Shown piece by piece: positions 61,555-64,000 of a stretch of DNA of 64,000 nucleotides. This DNA is from Planctomycetaceae bacterium (GTDB lineage: Bacteria; Planctomycetota; Planctomycetia; Pirellulales; Thermoguttaceae). Each line of letters starts with the position of its first letter. Within the stretch, counting starts at the first letter, position 1. Under the pieces are notes generated by a model. The model saw only the letters and a list, made by a program, of their open reading frames with translations, did no database searches and was not told the DNA's origin. The translations under genes and the position numbers were made by a program. The stretch covers positions 1-64,000 of the forward strand of contig JAAYAY010000072.1 of the NCBI GenBank assembly GCA_012719125.1, written 5' to 3'.

Positions 61555-62255
61555 TGTCCGCCCCTGCCTGCCCAGGCCTGTTCATCACGGGTACCGATAC
61601 CGAAGTCGGCAAGACGTACGTGACGGCGTTGATTGCCAAGGCACTTTGTGCCACCGGCCGGCGAGTGGGGGTGTACAAACCTGCGGCGAGTGGCTGCCGG
61701 GAGGAAGGCGAGCGGCTGGTGGCGGGAGATGCCCTGGCACTCTGGCAAGCGGCAGGCCGGCCCGGCTCGCTCGAGGAGGTCTGCCCCCAGGTCTTTGCCG
61801 CCCCCATGGCGCCGCACCTCGCTGCCCGAGCGGAAGGCAAGGAGTTGGATGCCGAGTTGTTGCGCCGCGGCATCGACGTGTGGCTCGAGCGGTCCGAGAT
61901 CGTGTTGGTCGAAGGCGCCGGCGGGCTGATGTCGCCCATGAGCGACGACCAGTACGTGGCCGATCTGGCCTACGACTTCGGTTTCCCCCTCCTTGTCGTC
62001 TCAGCCAATCGCCTGGGCACGATCAACCAGACGCTGCAAACGCTGATCACGGCCGCCAGTTTTCGCGACGGTCTCGACGTGGCGGGCATTATTCTGAACC
62101 ACCCCGTTGCCTCAGCGGACGACGCGAGCTTGAAGAGCAATCGCAACGAGATAGCCGCTCGGGCCGTCGCCCCGATTCTTACAGAGATCCACTGGCAACA
62201 GAGCGAGTTGACGGATCCGGTCGACTGGATCGCTCTGGCAATTCGCCGCTCATAG
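61551..62255 (+). CDS. bioD: Dethiobiotin synthase
   Basis: A 234-residue ATP-dependent enzyme of biotin synthesis, forming the ureido ring of dethiobiotin. The P-loop GTDTEVGKT is near residue 15, the catalytic VYKPAASGC follows, and VEGAGGLMSPM is the ATP/Mg region. Starts GTG at 61551 and ATG at 61554 are adjacent, overlapping the helicase stop, so the genes are coupled. No other biotin genes are in the window. Confidence 0.93.
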   Translation: MMSAPACPGLFITGTDTEVGKTYVTALIAKALCATGRRVGVYKPAASGCREEGERLVAGDALALWQAAGRPGSLEEVCPQVFAAPMAPHLAARAEGKELDAELLRRGIDVWLERSEIVLVEGAGGLMSPMSDDQYVADLAYDFGFPLLVVSANRLGTINQTLQTLITAASFRDGLDVAGIILNHPVASADDASLKSNRNEIAARAVAPILTEIHWQQSELTDPVDWIALAIRRS

Positions 62256-62317
62256 CTCAAAGCTCAAACAGCCGGACAAGAAGAACGATCCACGAAAAGA
62301 ACGCTCGGGAGCCGGAT

Positions 62318-64000
62318 GTGTCTGCTTCCCCAACGGACGTCAACGCGATCATCGCTCGGTATCGCCGGCGAGCGGCCGATTTTGGCAGGCAGCAGGAGCA
62401 TTTCGCCTGGCGTGCGAACCGCATCTCACACGCTCGCGTGGCTACGTTCCTGGTGGCCGGGATGTGTTTTCTGGCCGGCGGACTTGCCGAGTTTGGTAGC
62501 GTTGGCTGGGTCATCGCCGGCGTTGTCATGGCGGCCGTATTCGTTTCGCTGGTCTGGTGGTATGGCCGGGTGCTTGCCGAATCCGAGCGCCTTGGTCAAT
62601 TGAAGGAGATCAACAACCGGGCAGTCGCCCGCGTTGAGCGGGCCTGGAAGCGTCTTCCCACCGGCCCCGCCGCAGCATTGTCCGATGAAGACGCCCTGGC
62701 TGGCGACCTGGATCTGTTCGGAGAAGCTTCGCTGTTTCACCTTGTCTCCATGGCCAACACGCCGATCGGCGTTAGAACGCTCCGAGATTGGTTCCTGCAT
62801 CCGGCCGATCCCGCCGCGGTGGTTCAGCGCCAGCAGGCCGTGGCGGAGTTAGCCCCTTGGCTGGACATGCGTCAGGAACTCCACCGGCGCGGTCTGCGGT
62901 TGGCCGATCGCCAGGCCGATCCGGGCAGATTCCTTCAATGGGCGGTCGGCCAGCCGTGGCTGGCCCGGCGGCACTGGCTGAAATGGACCGCGTGGTGTCT
63001 CCCCGCCCTGATCGTCATCTCTGTCGGATTGGCGGCGATCGGGGCCGTGCCGGGGTCGACCTGGCTAATTCCCTTCACGCTCAACGTGGTGCTGGGCAGT
63101 GTCTACTGCCGGCAGATCCATGAGATCTTCGCCTTGATTTCGACCAGGCACGGTGAGATCGGCCAGTATGCCGACCTGTTTGAGCTGATCGACGCGACGT
63201 CCGTCACCTCCGCTCACCTGGAACAGCTTCAGCAACAAACCGTCGCCCACGACGCCGAGGCCTGCCGCGAGATTCGACGTCTCGGCCGGATCATGGATCT
63301 GGCCAATTTGCGGTTCTCGTCCATGGCCTACTTCCTCATCCAGTCGGTCACCGCGTGGGATTTCCACATCCTGGCCCTTCTGGAACGGTGGCAGCGGCGC
63401 AACGGCCCCCACGTGCGCACATGGTTCGACGCCTTGGGCCGGTGGGAGGCCCTGGCCTCCTTGGCCGGCCTGGCCCACGACAACCCGAGTTGGGTGTTTC
63501 CCGCGATTGAGAATCAGCCGCCGGGCGAACAGGCCCTGCGTGCTCGGTCGCTTGGGCATCCGCTGCTGGCGAACGACAGCCGCGTGGCAAACGACGTAAC
63601 AATCGGCCCACCGGGCACGTTCCTGATGGTGACCGGCTCAAACATGTCGGGAAAGAGTACCCTGCTGCGGGCAATTGGCGCCAACGTTGTGCTGGCTCAG
63701 GCCGGTGCGCCCGTCTGTGCCGAGCAGCTTGTGTTGCCGCCGATCCTGCCGGCCACGAGCATGCGAATCCACGATTCGCTGGCCGACGGCGTCTCGTTCT
63801 ACATGGCAGAGCTGCGCCGACTCAAGCAGATCGTCGACGCGGCACGCGAGCCGGCCGCCGACTCGAATCGAGTCCTGCTCTATCTGCTCGACGAGATCCT
63901 TCAAGGCACCAACACGGCCGAACGCCAGATCGCGGTCCGCCGGGTGTTGGCGCACCTGCTTGCCGAAGGGGCCATCGGCGCGATCTCCACACACGATCTT
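62318..64000 (+). CDS. MutS-like ATPase with membrane segments (partial, 3' end outside window)
   Basis: At least 561 codons, open to the window edge. The start GTG at 62318 is chosen from frame; no better site is seen. Membrane helices lie near residues 45-65, 68-90 and about 230-270, which classical MutS lacks. The C-terminal MutS ATPase domain shows Walker A GSNMSGKST near residue 440, Walker B LLDEILQGTN near 528 and ISTHDL at the edge. This resembles the membrane-anchored MutS-related family of unknown role in bacteria. It follows bioD by 62 bases. Confidence 0.85.
   Translation, partial: MSASPTDVNAIIARYRRRAADFGRQQEHFAWRANRISHARVATFLVAGMCFLAGGLAEFGSVGWVIAGVVMAAVFVSLVWWYGRVLAESERLGQLKEINNRAVARVERAWKRLPTGPAAALSDEDALAGDLDLFGEASLFHLVSMANTPIGVRTLRDWFLHPADPAAVVQRQQAVAELAPWLDMRQELHRRGLRLADRQADPGRFLQWAVGQPWLARRHWLKWTAWCLPALIVISVGLAAIGAVPGSTWLIPFTLNVVLGSVYCRQIHEIFALISTRHGEIGQYADLFELIDATSVTSAHLEQLQQQTVAHDAEACREIRRLGRIMDLANLRFSSMAYFLIQSVTAWDFHILALLERWQRRNGPHVRTWFDALGRWEALASLAGLAHDNPSWVFPAIENQPPGEQALRARSLGHPLLANDSRVANDVTIGPPGTFLMVTGSNMSGKSTLLRAIGANVVLAQAGAPVCAEQLVLPPILPATSMRIHDSLADGVSFYMAELRRLKQIVDAAREPAADSNRVLLYLLDEILQGTNTAERQIAVRRVLAHLLAEGAIGAISTHDL

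Overview
The window reads as chromosomal DNA of a high-GC planctomycete, probably from the Pirellulales side of the phylum. This is an inference from gene content, not from a search. The pointers are paired membrane proteins that open with an NPYASP motif, a BlaI repressor next to an M56 metallopeptidase, a Ser/Thr kinase carrying WD40 propellers, a Tol/Exb-like cluster with a VWA protein and TPR proteins, and many intergenic hairpin repeats built from short words. Third-position GC is very high, so nearly every gene has a long open shadow frame on the opposite strand.

Layout. 0.2-4.6 kb: a MacB-type ABC exporter (ATPase, FtsX-like permease, adaptor). 4.7-8.9 kb: a possible IS21-helper remnant, araA, and a secreted beta-helix protein with a C-terminal CBM9-like domain. 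9.1-11.2 kb: a three-gene accessory operon of unknown function. 11.3-16.4 kb: RND permease and adaptor. 16.6-21.1 kb: a secreted protein of unknown function, leuS, and tRNA-Lys with a terminator. 21.1-23.0 kb: an Fe-S protein, rpsI and rplM. 23.5-26.6 kb: a three-subunit proton-translocating transhydrogenase. 26.6-29.7 kb: two NPYASP paralogs and a PQQ-repeat protein. 30-38.3 kb: a 1313-residue orphan, a large kinase with two propellers, and an Hpt protein. 38.3-43.0 kb: a Tat-type oxidoreductase, a DUF4177-like protein, and the M56/BlaI pair with a promoter and operators. 43.3-44.6 kb: a small membrane-protein operon resembling ElaB/YqjD-YqjE. 44.9-50.4 kb: a PqqD-fused radical SAM/SPASM enzyme, a membrane protein with a pseudopilin-like tail, an App1-like phosphatase, two orphans, and a 0.6 kb region with a near-consensus promoter. 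50.4-57.3 kb: the VWA-TPR-ExbB-ExbD-ExbD-TPR cluster. 57.5-64 kb: def, fmt, a DEAD-box helicase, bioD and a membrane-anchored MutS-like protein cut by the window edge.

The best candidates for undescribed biology are these: the 9.18-11.25 kb operon, including a putative permuted NlpC/P60-like protein; the radical SAM enzyme overlapped at its start by a 22-codon ORF; the M56 gene, which contains an in-frame internal start with a good Shine-Dalgarno and a secretion signal; the strong orphan promoter near 50.17 kb; and the several families of intergenic inverted repeats, some inside operons.
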